Counted from the first letter of the stretch, positions 44,044-52,489 are shown. The stretch: DNA of 64,000 bases from Serpens sp964410065 (GCA_964410065.1 CAYPFO010000008.1:22392-86391), one strand, 5' to 3'. Numbers and translations: made by a program. The notes: generated by a model not told the origin, from the sequence alone.

Positions 44044-45056
44044 TGGCGATTGAACCAACCGCCGATGGCCGCTGGAAAGTCGATATTGAACCGGTCAAGG
44101 GCAAGCGCTTTCGCAAGACGGTAAAAACCAAAGCCGAGGCGCTGCGTTTTGAGGCCACCTGCCGAACGAAGTGCATTGAAACGCCGGATTGGTCACCTCG
44201 CCCAAGGGATCGCCGCCGGCTGCTTGAGCTTGTCGACCGCTGGGCTGTTCTTCACGCTCATACGCTGGCCGATGGTGATGCGCGGCGGCGCCTGCTGGAT
44301 ACCCTGGCAAACGATCTGGGCAACCCGGTAGCTGTGCGTCTGACCGGAAACGACTATGCCGAATATCGTGCGCAGGCGCTCAAGGATGGTGCGAATCCTA
44401 AAACCCTGAACAACCGGCTAGGTTATCTGCGTTCCGTGTTCAACGTGCTGCATGAGCTTGAAGACATTGATTACCCGAATCCTTTGGCGCGTGTTCGTCC
44501 GCTGCGTTTACAAGAAAGGGAACTTGGTTATTTGACCAATGATCAGGTGGGGATTTTGTTTGAGGCCATCCATCGACGTTGTAAAACGCCGCATGTCGCG
44601 ATGGTTGCGGCCATTTGCCTTGCCACTGGCTGCCGGTGGGGTGAAGCCGAGTCGTTGACTCCTGAGCGTGTGCGCTCTGGTCTGGTCACCTTTGTGAACA
44701 CTAAAGGCAAGCGCGTTCGCTCGGTCCCGATTGATCCTTTGTTGGAAGCACGGATTTTGCGTCACGCCAAGCAACACGGGAAATTCTCAAACTGCTTGAA
44801 TAGTTTTCGGCTGTCCCTGGTGGCTTCCGGCTTGCCGGTTCCCGATGGTCAGTCGTCGCATATCCTGCGGCACACGTTCGCCAGTCGCTTTGTCATGAAT
44901 GGCGGAAACATTCTGACCTTACAACGGATTCTCGGGCATACGTCGCTGGCCATGACTATGCGCTATGCCCATCTGGCGCCGGATCATTTGCAGGATGCAA
45001 TCAAGTTCGGGCCTGTGAGCGACTTTCGACACTTCTTCGACACTTGGCCGTCCTGA
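44043..45056 (+). CDS. Prophage tyrosine recombinase (integrase)
   Basis: A 337-residue integrase with the catalytic residues in order: Arg in TGCRWGEAESL, HxxR in HILRHTFASRF, and Tyr in LGHTSLAMTMRYAHL. Its 3' end contains the right pair of TCGACACTT sites and lies 44 bases from attR. It inserts the phage into the 3' end of tRNA-Ser(CGA). Confidence 0.96.
   Translation: MAIEPTADGRWKVDIEPVKGKRFRKTVKTKAEALRFEATCRTKCIETPDWSPRPRDRRRLLELVDRWAVLHAHTLADGDARRRLLDTLANDLGNPVAVRLTGNDYAEYRAQALKDGANPKTLNNRLGYLRSVFNVLHELEDIDYPNPLARVRPLRLQERELGYLTNDQVGILFEAIHRRCKTPHVAMVAAICLATGCRWGEAESLTPERVRSGLVTFVNTKGKRVRSVPIDPLLEARILRHAKQHGKFSNCLNSFRLSLVASGLPVPDGQSSHILRHTFASRFVMNGGNILTLQRILGHTSLAMTMRYAHLAPDHLQDAIKFGPVSDFRHFFDTWPS
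45026..45045. promoter_or_regulatory. Right pair of integrase arm-type sites
   Basis: TCGACACTT at 45026-45034 and 45037-45045, in direct orientation 11 bases apart, overlapping the last codons of the integrase. It mirrors the pair at 36127-36146. Confidence 0.6.
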
Positions 45057-45060
45057 AACG

Positions 45061-45096
45061 AAAAAGCCCCTGAAACTCTGGGAATTTCAAGGGCTT
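45061..45096 (-). terminator. tRNA-Ser terminator carried by the prophage
   Basis: AAGCCCCTGAAA and TTTCAAGGGCTT form a 12-bp stem with one wobble pair on the minus strand, followed by TTTTTCG. It resembles but differs from the host copy at 35961-35993. After integration it ends the tRNA-Ser transcript. Confidence 0.8.
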
Positions 45097-45100
45097 AGAC

Positions 45101-45135
45101 TTGCAATATGGCGGGAAGATAGGGATTTGAACCCT
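45101..45135. repeat. attR of the filamentous prophage (35-bp core)
   Basis: Exact repeat of 36000-36034. It includes the last 27 bases of tRNA-Ser and eight bases beyond, so integration leaves the tRNA whole. Confidence 0.93.
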
Positions 45136-45198
45136 AGGAACCATTGCTGGTTCAACGGATTTCGAATCCGTCCCGTTCGGCCACTCCGGCATCTTCCC
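45109..45198 (-). tRNA. tRNA-Ser(CGA)
   Basis: A 90-base class II tRNA with an encoded CCA end and a long variable arm. The acceptor is GGGAAGAT, the anticodon loop TTCGAAA gives CGA, and the T-arm contains GGTTCAAATCC. It lies downstream of purC on the same strand and is the insertion target of the prophage. Confidence 0.95.
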
Positions 45199-45303
45199 AA
45201 GTCGGCGCGCATCATACCAGCTCATGTCCATTTGTCGAACCCTTTTGCAGGGAATTTTCGCGCAGGATCAGATGCTTGCGTGCGATGCACCGCCGTTGGC
45301 AGT

Positions 45304-46194
45304 TCAAGCCGTAAGGCGGGTCAGCGCTTCGCGGTATTTATCGGCGGTTTTCTGGGCGACATCGGCCGGTACGGCGGGGGCCGGGGGTTCCTTGTTCCAG
45401 CCAGTGGATTCCAGCCAGTCGCGCACGAACTGCTTGTCGAAGCTCGGCGGGTTCTTGCCTTCGGCGTAGCTGTCGGCCGGCCAGAAGCGGCTGGAATCCG
45501 GGGTCAGGACTTCGTCCATCAGGGTCAGGGTGCCGTGCTCATCCAGGCCGAATTCGAACTTGGTGTCGGCGATGATAATGCCGCGGGTGGCAGCGTATTC
45601 GACGGCGGCGGTGTACAGCGCAATGGAGGTGTCGCGCACCTTGGCTGCCAGCTCCTTGCCGATGATGGCTTCGCACTGCTCGAAGGAGATGTTCTCGTCA
45701 TGGTCGCCCACGGCAGCCTTGGTCGACGGTGTGAAGATCGGCTGTGGCAGCTTGGCGGCTTCCTTGAGCCCGGCCGGCAGTTGAATGCCGCAGACAGTGC
45801 CGCTCTTCTGGTACTCCTTCCAGCCGGAACCCACGATGTAGCCACGCACGATGGCCTCCACGGCGACCGGCTTGAGGCGCTTGGCGACCACTGCGCGGCC
45901 TTCCACCAGCGACAGCTCGGCGGCGGGCACCACGTCTTCAACCTGGTCGCCGGTGAAGTGGTTGGGCACCAGGTCCTTGAGCTTGTCGAACCAGAAGTTG
46001 GAAATCGCGGTGAGGATTTTGCCTTTTTCCGGGATCGGCTCGTCGAGGATGACATCGAAGGCCGAGAGGCGGTCACTGGCGACCATCAGCATGCGCTGGT
46101 CATCGATTTCATAGAGGTCGCGTACTTTGCCGGAATAGAGTTTCTTCAGGCTCAGGGCGGTAGGCATGGTCATATCGGCAGTATCCGCATTCAT
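45304..46194 (-). CDS. purC: SAICAR synthase, long ADE1-like form
   Basis: Joins aspartate to CAIR in purine synthesis using ATP. At 296 residues with LYSGKVRDLYEIDDQRMLMV, VRGYIVGSGWKEYQKSGTV, IFTPSTKAAVGDHDEN and DEVLTPDSSRFW it is clearly the longer, yeast ADE1-like type. The P. aeruginosa purC in this same neighbourhood is, to my knowledge, the short form of about 236 residues. Start at ATG 46194 is tentative; in-frame ATGs at 46173 and 46167 are possible. Confidence 0.93.
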   Translation of the reverse strand: MNADTADMTMPTALSLKKLYSGKVRDLYEIDDQRMLMVASDRLSAFDVILDEPIPEKGKILTAISNFWFDKLKDLVPNHFTGDQVEDVVPAAELSLVEGRAVVAKRLKPVAVEAIVRGYIVGSGWKEYQKSGTVCGIQLPAGLKEAAKLPQPIFTPSTKAAVGDHDENISFEQCEAIIGKELAAKVRDTSIALYTAAVEYAATRGIIIADTKFEFGLDEHGTLTLMDEVLTPDSSRFWPADSYAEGKNPPSFDKQFVRDWLESTGWNKEPPAPAVPADVAQKTADKYREALTRLTA

Positions 46195-46204
46195 TAAACG
46201 AAAC

Positions 46205-46226
46205 AGGCGAAACCGAAGTTTCGCCT
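46205..46226 (-). terminator. Hairpin between bamC and purC
   Basis: A perfect 9-bp stem AGGCGAAAC/GTTTCGCCT with the tetraloop CGAA, about 11 bases upstream of the purC start. It may end bamC transcripts or act as an attenuator/protective hairpin for purC. Confidence 0.55.
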
Positions 46227-46267
46227 ATGTTCAGAGAGCCGGGCGTACCCGGCGGCTGGCGCGTCTG

Positions 46268-47365
46268 TCAGCCAAGATTTTCCTGCAACTGGCGCAGCAC
46301 GCGACGGGAAATATCGGCAGGGGCCAGGGTGTCGGCATCCTTTTCCAGGGAAACCTGCACGCTGTCGCCAACGCGGGTCAGGCGCACCTGGTAGCGGTCG
46401 TTGGAGCTGGCTTCATCGCTGCCAAACAAGCGGGAGAAGAAGCCGGGCTTGTCGCCGTCCTTCTGCGCACCTTTGCCAAGATCGACATAGTAGATGCCCA
46501 GGCTGCGATTGAGGTCGTCGATGCGCAGGTCAGCCATTTCCAGGGCCCGCCCCACGTTCGCCCAGGCCCGGTCGAAATCGGTGCCCAGGTTTAGCAGCGG
46601 GTTGCCGTTGCCGTCCTCGCTCAGACTGACCCGGCTCGGCGCATTGAAATCGCGCGCGGCGAGTGACACGGAGCCACCCTGCACCGTGCTGCGCTCCAAG
46701 CTGGTCAGCAACTCGTCCAGCAGCGCGCCATCCAGACTGGTATTGCTGGAGCGGCTGGGAAAGTCCACGTTTGCCGTGCTGCCGGCCGGACGCTCGGCGC
46801 TGATCACGAAGACTTCACTGGTATTGCGCTGCACGCCCGGCTCAATTCGCACCCGTACCCGGGTTTGTGCATCCGGCGCGGAGACCGCAACGCGGCCGCT
46901 CAGGCGACGAGCCAACGAGGCCGGAAGGTTGTCGTAACGTTGCCAGTGGGTGGTGAACTCGCCGGTGCGAGCCTGCTCGCTGGCGATCCGGAAACCATTG
47001 CTTTCAAAGAACTGCCGGGCCAGCGGCCAGACTTCGGCAGGCGGACGCTGGGCCAGCACCCAGCGCGATTCGCCGCTCTTCTGCAGGCTGAACTCGCTGC
47101 CGCTGTCGACTTGCAACGGCAGCGGGCGCGGCACCTCGAACGTGCCACGGGTTTCCAATGAGGCAATCTGCCGAGGTACCGGCAGCAACGGATCGAGCGA
47201 CTTGGCCTGCACACCCTCGGGCAAGCGCATCGGGGCGCTCTGGCGTGCCTCCAGGTAGTCGCTGCCGCGATCACGGAAGTAGCCATCCTGGCCCCAGAGC
47301 CAGCCGCAACCGCCGGTACTGGTGAGGACCATGGCGAGTACAGACAGTCCGGCGAGTCGCTTCAT
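46268..47365 (-). CDS. bamC: Outer-membrane assembly lipoprotein BamC
   Basis: A 365-residue lipoprotein of the BAM complex. The signal peptide ends with STGGC at about residue 20; then comes the unstructured LWGQDGYFRDRGSDYLEARQ stretch that packs on BamD, followed by two helix-grip domains (about 110-210 and 235-350). It lies directly after dapA, as in other gamma-proteobacteria. Confidence 0.92.
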   Translation of the reverse strand: MKRLAGLSVLAMVLTSTGGCGWLWGQDGYFRDRGSDYLEARQSAPMRLPEGVQAKSLDPLLPVPRQIASLETRGTFEVPRPLPLQVDSGSEFSLQKSGESRWVLAQRPPAEVWPLARQFFESNGFRIASEQARTGEFTTHWQRYDNLPASLARRLSGRVAVSAPDAQTRVRVRIEPGVQRNTSEVFVISAERPAGSTANVDFPSRSSNTSLDGALLDELLTSLERSTVQGGSVSLAARDFNAPSRVSLSEDGNGNPLLNLGTDFDRAWANVGRALEMADLRIDDLNRSLGIYYVDLGKGAQKDGDKPGFFSRLFGSDEASSNDRYQVRLTRVGDSVQVSLEKDADTLAPADISRRVLRQLQENLG

Positions 47366-47383
47366 GCGCAGTAGTTCCTCAAG

Positions 47384-48262
47384 TCAGGACAGCACACCGG
47401 TCTGGCGCATGGCCTGACGCAGCGGTTCGTGGTAGCGCTCGCTGAGCCAGGTCAGCGGCAGGCGAATGCCATCGGGCATCATGCCCATTTCATGCAGGGC
47501 CCACTTCACCGGAATCGGATTGGCTTCCAGGAACAGGGCCTTGTGCAGTGGCATCAGGCGGTCGTTGATAGCACGGGCGATACCCGCTTCCCCACGCATG
47601 GCTGCCGAGCACAGGTCGCTCATGGCGCGCGGCGCGACGTTGGCGGTTACCGAGATATTGCCCTTGCCGCCGAGCAGGATCAGCTCGAAGGCCGTGGGAT
47701 CGTCACCGGAATAGACCAGGAAATCCTGGCTCACACGATCGAGGATTTCCTGGGCGCGCTGGAGGTCGCCGGTGGCTTCCTTGATACCGATAATGTTGGC
47801 CACCTTGGACAGGCGCTCGACGGTGTCGGGCAGCATGTCGCACACGGTACGGCCCGGCACGTTGTAGAGGATCTGCGGAATCGCCACAGCCTCAGCAATG
47901 GCGCGAAAGTGCAAATACAAGCCTTCCTGGGTCGGCTTGTTGTAGTAGGGGGTCACCAGCAGGCAGGCATCGGCGCCAACGTTTTTGGCGTTAGTGGTCA
48001 GCTCGATGGCTTCGCGGGTGCAGTTGGCCCCGGTACCGGCGATTACCGGAATCTTGCCGTTGACTTGATCGACCACCCGACGAATCACTTCGACGTGCTC
48101 GGGCACAGTCAGGGTCGCCGACTCGCCTGTGGTCCCGACCGCGACGATGGCGTCGGTGCCTTCTTGCAGGTGGAAGTCCACCAGCTTGCTCAGGCTGTCC
48201 CAATCCAGAGCGCCCTGCGCATCCATGGGAGTGACCAGCGCCACCATACTGCCCGCAATCAT
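47384..48262 (-). CDS. dapA: 4-hydroxy-tetrahydrodipicolinate synthase
   Basis: Condenses pyruvate with aspartate semialdehyde at the first step of lysine and diaminopimelate synthesis. The 292-residue protein opens MIAGSMVALVTPMD, has VGTTGESATLT, ILYNVPGRTVCDM with the active-site Tyr, and IGIKEATGDL with the Schiff-base Lys (about 161). AGGAG precedes ATG 48262. It forms an operon with bamC. Confidence 0.96.
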   Translation of the reverse strand: MIAGSMVALVTPMDAQGALDWDSLSKLVDFHLQEGTDAIVAVGTTGESATLTVPEHVEVIRRVVDQVNGKIPVIAGTGANCTREAIELTTNAKNVGADACLLVTPYYNKPTQEGLYLHFRAIAEAVAIPQILYNVPGRTVCDMLPDTVERLSKVANIIGIKEATGDLQRAQEILDRVSQDFLVYSGDDPTAFELILLGGKGNISVTANVAPRAMSDLCSAAMRGEAGIARAINDRLMPLHKALFLEANPIPVKWALHEMGMMPDGIRLPLTWLSERYHEPLRQAMRQTGVLS

Positions 48263-48425
48263 GCAACCGCTCCTGCCGGAAAAAGAGAAGGCAATGGTAC
48301 TGTCGGCTTTAGTCATGCACAAGCGAAGTTCGGAGCCCGAGCATTCCCCTTGGCGCTGCTTTTCGCTACCCTTCGGCATCTGTTTGCGCCGCCTGGCGCC
48401 GACTTCATCGTTTTAGGAAGGTTGC

Positions 48426-48983
48426 ATGTCCACCCCGCCCGTTCGTGAACAATTTTTGGTCATCAGTGCCCTCGGCCCTAATCCCATGGAACTGACCAAC
48501 GTCCTGTGCCGGGCCTGCCATGAAAACCGTTGCCTGGTTACCTCGACGCACCTGAGTCGCCACGGCGAATGCAGTGCGTTGACCTTGCAGGTAGCTGGCA
48601 GTTGGGATGCCCTGGCGCGTCTGGAAGGCAGCTTGCCGATCCTGGCCAAGCGCCACACCTTTACCGCCAATGTGGTACGCAGCGTGCCGCTGGAGGACCG
48701 CCCACAAGCACTGCCTTACGTCGCCTATGTCAGCGCGGCCTATCGGCCGGACATCCTCAACGAGCTGTGCCAGTTCTTCCTCGATCACAAGATCGAACTG
48801 GAAAACCTCACCTGCGAGACCTACGAGGCCCCGCAGACCGGCAGCACCATGCTCAACGCCACCATCACCGTGACCCTGCCGGCCGGCACGCAGATCAGCT
48901 GGCTGCGTGATCAGTTCCTGGACTTCGCCGATGCGCTGAACCTGGACGCGCTGATCGAACCCTGGCGTCCGCAGAACCCGTAA
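48426..48983 (+). CDS. gcvR: Glycine cleavage regulator GcvR-like ACT protein
   Basis: A 185-residue cytoplasmic protein with two ACT domains: one from FLVISALGPNPMELTNVLCR, a second from LPYVAYVSAAYRPDILNELC. GcvR senses glycine and modulates the GcvA regulator in enterobacteria; in pseudomonads this dapA-divergent member is annotated the same way, but the exact role is less certain. AGGAAGG precedes the ATG, and it is co-transcribed with bcp (12 bases apart). Confidence 0.86.
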   Translation: MSTPPVREQFLVISALGPNPMELTNVLCRACHENRCLVTSTHLSRHGECSALTLQVAGSWDALARLEGSLPILAKRHTFTANVVRSVPLEDRPQALPYVAYVSAAYRPDILNELCQFFLDHKIELENLTCETYEAPQTGSTMLNATITVTLPAGTQISWLRDQFLDFADALNLDALIEPWRPQNP

Positions 48984-48995
48984 CAAGGAGTTGTC

Positions 48996-49469
48996 ATGAC
49001 TGTCAGCCTCGACCAACCGGTTGCCGACTTCCTGGCACCGGCCACCAGCGGCCAGCAGATTTCCCTGAGCGCGCTCAAGGGTCAGCAGGTGGTGCTGTAC
49101 TTCTATCCCAAGGACAGCACGCCAGGCTGCACCACCCAGGGCCAGGGCTTTCGTGATCGACACGATGACTTCCTGGCTGCCAACACCCGCGTGTTCGGCA
49201 TATCGCGAGACGGCCTGAAAGCCCACGAAAACTTCAAGGCCAAGCAGGCCTTCCCCTTCGAGCTGATCTCCGACAAGGAAGAACAGCTCTGCCAGCAGTT
49301 CGACGTGATCAAACTAAAAAAGCTCTACGGCAAGGAATACCTGGGCATCGAGCGCAGCACCTTCCTGATCGACGCCGAGGGCGTGCTTCGTCAGGAATGG
49401 CGCGGCGTGAAGGTACCCGGGCATGTGGACGCCGTGCTGGCGGCAGCGCAGGCACTGCATCAGGGCTGA
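48996..49469 (+). CDS. bcp: Thioredoxin-dependent peroxiredoxin (Bcp/PrxQ)
   Basis: A 157-residue peroxiredoxin that reduces peroxides. The peroxidatic Cys is in FYPKDSTPGCTTQGQGFRD (about residue 46) and the Thr/Pro before it are kept; the usual resolving Cys five residues later is replaced (QGQGF), so resolution may use another thiol. It directly follows gcvR with an AAGGAG ribosome site. Confidence 0.93.
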   Translation: MTVSLDQPVADFLAPATSGQQISLSALKGQQVVLYFYPKDSTPGCTTQGQGFRDRHDDFLAANTRVFGISRDGLKAHENFKAKQAFPFELISDKEEQLCQQFDVIKLKKLYGKEYLGIERSTFLIDAEGVLRQEWRGVKVPGHVDAVLAAAQALHQG

Positions 49470-49487
49470 TTTTAATTCTCGCATCCG

Positions 49488-49590
49488 TAGGATGGCGTTG
49501 AGCGCAGCGATACCCACGGCTTTGACGCTGATGGGTCTCGGCGCGGTGCCTCCGAATAGAGCGCCCGCGCCTCAACCCACCTTACGCATC
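49488..49590. repeat. Dispersed repeat, copy 2 (related to 4055-4160)
   Basis: GTAGGATGGCGTTGAGCGCA at the left is mirrored loosely by CGCCTCAACCCACCTTACG at the right; the middle has GATGGGTCTCGG. It shares all three blocks with the copy at 4055-4160, so both derive from one short mobile or REP-type family. Confidence 0.75.
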
Positions 49591-49610
49591 TGACGTTTGG
49601 CGGCAGCCCC

Positions 49611-49859
49611 TTACGCCTTCTTCAACCAATAGCGAAACACCCCCGCCTCTTCCTCTTCATGCAGCAGCGTGTGCCCAGCCAAGCGGGCGAAAGCGCGAAA
49701 GTCCCGCTGCGAGCCGGCATCGGTGGCAATTATCTTGAGCACCGCACCGCTGGGCAGGCGATTGAGTTCCAGCTTGGCCTTGAGCAAAGGCAGCGGGCAG
49801 TTCAGGCCGCTGGCATCCAGCTCTGCATCATGGCCCGGGGTCTGGGCAACTTCAGTCAT
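49611..49859 (-). CDS. tusA: TusA-family sulfur carrier protein
   Basis: An 82-residue TusA/SirA-type protein with the sulfur-carrying Cys in LDASGLNCPLPLLKAK. ATG 49859 has GGAG at six bases, whereas ATG 49865 is too close to it. In P. aeruginosa the protein in this position (PA1006) is needed for molybdenum-dependent nitrate respiration, which fits the nar and moaA genes nearby. Confidence 0.9.
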   Translation of the reverse strand: MTEVAQTPGHDAELDASGLNCPLPLLKAKLELNRLPSGAVLKIIATDAGSQRDFRAFARLAGHTLLHEEEEAGVFRYWLKKA

Positions 49860-49965
49860 GTTCATCTCCGATCAGGCGCGCAAGGATACCCAACACGCCG
49901 CGCCGCTGGCCAGCAAGCGCCCGGCACGGCTAAAGTAAGATTCCTTTCCGCCATGAGCCGCCTGC

Positions 49966-51399
49966 ATGAATGTTTTGCGCCCTACCCTGCTGACGCTCGC
50001 CCTGTGCCTGAGCCAAGCCGTGCCGGCCAGTGACCTGCCGGCTTTGGGCGATGCCAGCTCCGCCATTGTCTCGCCGGAGCAGGAACACCAGCTTGGCCGT
50101 GCCTGGCTGAGCGTGTTGCGCGGACAGGTCTCGCAACTGTCCGATCCGCTGCTCAAGGATTTCTTGGAAACCAGCGTCTACCGCCTGGCGGAAACCAGCC
50201 AATTGCAGGATCGGCGCCTGGAATTCGTGCTGCTCAACAGCTCTCAATTGAACGCCTTCGCCGCGCCGGGCGGGATCATCGGCGTCAATGGCGGGCTGTT
50301 TCTGCATGCCCAGACCGAAGCCGAGTTCGCCTCGGTGCTTGCCCACGAACTCGCTCACCTGTCTCAACGCCACTTCGCTCGCGGGCTCGAAGCCCAGCAG
50401 CGCATGCAGCTGCCAATGATGGCCGCGCTGCTCGCCGGGGTGATTGCCGCAGCCGCCGGCGCCGGCGATGCCGGGATTGCCGCGATTGCCTCGACCCAGG
50501 CGGCGGCGATTCAGAGCCAGCGCAGCTTTTCTCGGCAGAACGAGCAGGAAGCCGACCGCATCGGCCTGATCAACATGCGCAACGCCGGCTACGACCCGCG
50601 CGGCATGCCCAACATGTTCGAGCGCCTGATGCGCCAGTACCGCTACGACGCAAAACCGCCGGAGTTCCTGCTTACTCACCCAGTTTCCGAGTCCCGTATC
50701 GCCGACACGCGCAACCGCGCCGAACAATCCGCCAATGACGGCAAGCAGGACAGCTTGCCTTACCAACTGATGCGCGCCCGCGCCCAACTGCAATTCGAGA
50801 CCACCGCGGGGCTGTCCACCAAACGCTTTCGTGCCCAGCTCGAAGAAAACCCGCAGATGGATGCCGCGCGCTACGGCCTGGCCCTGAGCCTGAGCCGCAC
50901 CGGCCAGCTCGACGAAGCACGCCAGACGCTGCAAACCTTACTGGACAAAGCGCCCGACGACATCGCCTACAACCTGGCGCTGATCGAGATTGACGCCACA
51001 GCCAACCGCCTGGACGCCGCGCAACAACGCCTCACGCGCCTGCTTGCCCTGTACCCGAACAATTATCCGCTGCTGCAGGAACAGTCGGAGCTGCACCTCA
51101 AGCAAGGTCAGCCGCGGCAGGCGGAAGCGGTGCTGGACCAACTATTGAAAACCCGGCCGAAGGACCCGGACGTCTGGTATCAGGTCTCCGAAGTGCGCGG
51201 CCTGGCCGGCAACATCGTAGGCCTGCACCAGGCCCGCGCAGAATTTTTCGCCCTGGTCGGCGACTATGATCAGGCCCTGGAACAACTGGACTATGCCAAG
51301 CGCCGGGTCAGCAACAACTTCCCCCTGACCGCCCGCATCGACGCCCGGCAGAGCGACCTGCGCAACGAGCAGCGGCTGCTCAAGGAAATGCTGCGCTAA
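49966..51399 (+). CDS. BepA-like periplasmic M48 metalloprotease with TPR domain
   Basis: A 477-residue periplasmic protease and chaperone for outer-membrane protein assembly. A signal peptide (about 1-22) precedes the zinc motif HELAHLSQRH (about residues 127-136) and the third ligand in QEADRIGL; two hydrophobic segments sit near 145-170. From about 300 onward there are TPR-type helices. The ribosome site before the ATG is weak. Confidence 0.92.
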   Translation: MNVLRPTLLTLALCLSQAVPASDLPALGDASSAIVSPEQEHQLGRAWLSVLRGQVSQLSDPLLKDFLETSVYRLAETSQLQDRRLEFVLLNSSQLNAFAAPGGIIGVNGGLFLHAQTEAEFASVLAHELAHLSQRHFARGLEAQQRMQLPMMAALLAGVIAAAAGAGDAGIAAIASTQAAAIQSQRSFSRQNEQEADRIGLINMRNAGYDPRGMPNMFERLMRQYRYDAKPPEFLLTHPVSESRIADTRNRAEQSANDGKQDSLPYQLMRARAQLQFETTAGLSTKRFRAQLEENPQMDAARYGLALSLSRTGQLDEARQTLQTLLDKAPDDIAYNLALIEIDATANRLDAAQQRLTRLLALYPNNYPLLQEQSELHLKQGQPRQAEAVLDQLLKTRPKDPDVWYQVSEVRGLAGNIVGLHQARAEFFALVGDYDQALEQLDYAKRRVSNNFPLTARIDARQSDLRNEQRLLKEMLR

Positions 51400-51496
51400 C
51401 TCAATCCCCGATTGAGCCGCAGCACCGAGCTGGCGACGTCGCGGACTAGCCCGCTGCTGTACCAGCTGAATTCACACGCAGCCGATCTTGCTCTGC

Positions 51497-52489
51497 TCAT
51501 CCCCCGCTGGCATTCATAAAGCGCAACACCTGCACCTCGCCGCCTGAGGAGAATTCGTGGCGCAGCGGTTTGCGCTCCACGGCGCCGTCGATGGCCGCCA
51601 GTATCGGCTGGTCGTCGGTAGGATGGCGGCGCAGCAAGGCGCGCAGGTCGATGGAGTTTTCGTGGCCCAGACACAGCAGCAAGCGGCCTTCCACGGTCAT
51701 GCGTACGCGGTTGCACGTGGCGCAGAAGTTGTGTGAATGGGGCGAAATGAAGCCGATGCGGCTGTCCGGAAACGCGTTGGCTCGCACGTAACGTGCCGGG
51801 CCGCCGCTGTGTTCGGCGCTATCGAACAGCTCATAGCGCTGGGCGATCAGCGCCCGCACCTCATCGCTGGAGCAGAAGCTCTCGCCCCGTGAACGCCCCA
51901 CGTCACCCAGCGGCATTTCCTCGATAAAACTGATGTCCAGCCCGCGGGACAGCGCGTAGTTCACCAGCGCCGGCACTTCCTCGTCATTGCGCCCCTTCAT
52001 CACCACCGCATTCAGCTTAATGCGCGCAAAACCCACCTCACGGGCCGCCTCAATGCCGGCCAGCACCTGATGCAGGTAGCCGGTGCGGGTGATGGCGCGA
52101 AATTTCGCCGCATTCAAGCTGTCCAGACTGATATTCAGGCGCTTGACCCCCGCCTCAGCCAGGGGTTTGGCCAGCTTGGTCAGTTGCGAGCCGTTGGTGG
52201 TCATCACCAATTCACGCAGGCCGGGCAGCGCAGCGATCTTCTCACACAGCCCGACGATGCCCGGTCGCACCAGCGGCTCGCCGCCCGTGAGGCGAATCTT
52301 TTTCACGCCCCGGGCCACGAACAGTGCGGCGACCCGATACAACTCTTCCAGGCTCAGCACCTGCTGGCGCGGCAGAAAGGTCATGTTTTCGGCCATGCAG
52401 TACACACAGCGGAAATCGCAGCGGTCGGTCACCGACAGACGCAGGTAATCGATACGGCGGCCGAAGCCGTCCTGCAAAGGGGTGTTCAT
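51497..52489 (-). CDS. moaA: GTP 3',8-cyclase (molybdenum cofactor)
   Basis: Radical-SAM enzyme that starts molybdopterin synthesis from GTP. The N-terminal cluster motif is CDFRCVYCMAE (residues about 24-34), the C-terminal cluster is CATCNRVRMTVEGRLLLCLG, and the essential Gly-Gly ends the protein (NASGG). At 330 residues it is complete. It is the last gene of the nar operon, as moaA1 is in P. aeruginosa, and supplies cofactor for NarG. Confidence 0.95.
   Translation of the reverse strand: MNTPLQDGFGRRIDYLRLSVTDRCDFRCVYCMAENMTFLPRQQVLSLEELYRVAALFVARGVKKIRLTGGEPLVRPGIVGLCEKIAALPGLRELVMTTNGSQLTKLAKPLAEAGVKRLNISLDSLNAAKFRAITRTGYLHQVLAGIEAAREVGFARIKLNAVVMKGRNDEEVPALVNYALSRGLDISFIEEMPLGDVGRSRGESFCSSDEVRALIAQRYELFDSAEHSGGPARYVRANAFPDSRIGFISPHSHNFCATCNRVRMTVEGRLLLCLGHENSIDLRALLRRHPTDDQPILAAIDGAVERKPLRHEFSSGGEVQVLRFMNASGG

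Larger units (their letters stand above)
36000..45135 (+). mobile_element. Pf-type inovirus (filamentous phage) prophage in tRNA-Ser
   Basis: A 9.1-kb block, lower in GC than the host, bounded by exact 35-bp repeats. Gene order on the plus strand matches Pf phages of P. aeruginosa: excisionase, small early genes, ssDNA-binding protein, small membrane proteins, coat protein, terminator, adsorption protein, pVI-like protein, Zot, replication protein, integrase; the repressor and one unknown gene face the other way. All genes look intact. There is no toxin-antitoxin pair and no own secretin, so virions would need a host secretin, as is known for phages lacking gene IV. Confidence 0.95.

Noticed and set aside
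45061..45100. A second tRNA gene fragment at the left prophage end as evidence of a second tRNA
   Set aside because: The left copy contains only the 3' tRNA portion in the 35-bp core, without a 5' half; it is an attL site and not a tRNA gene.
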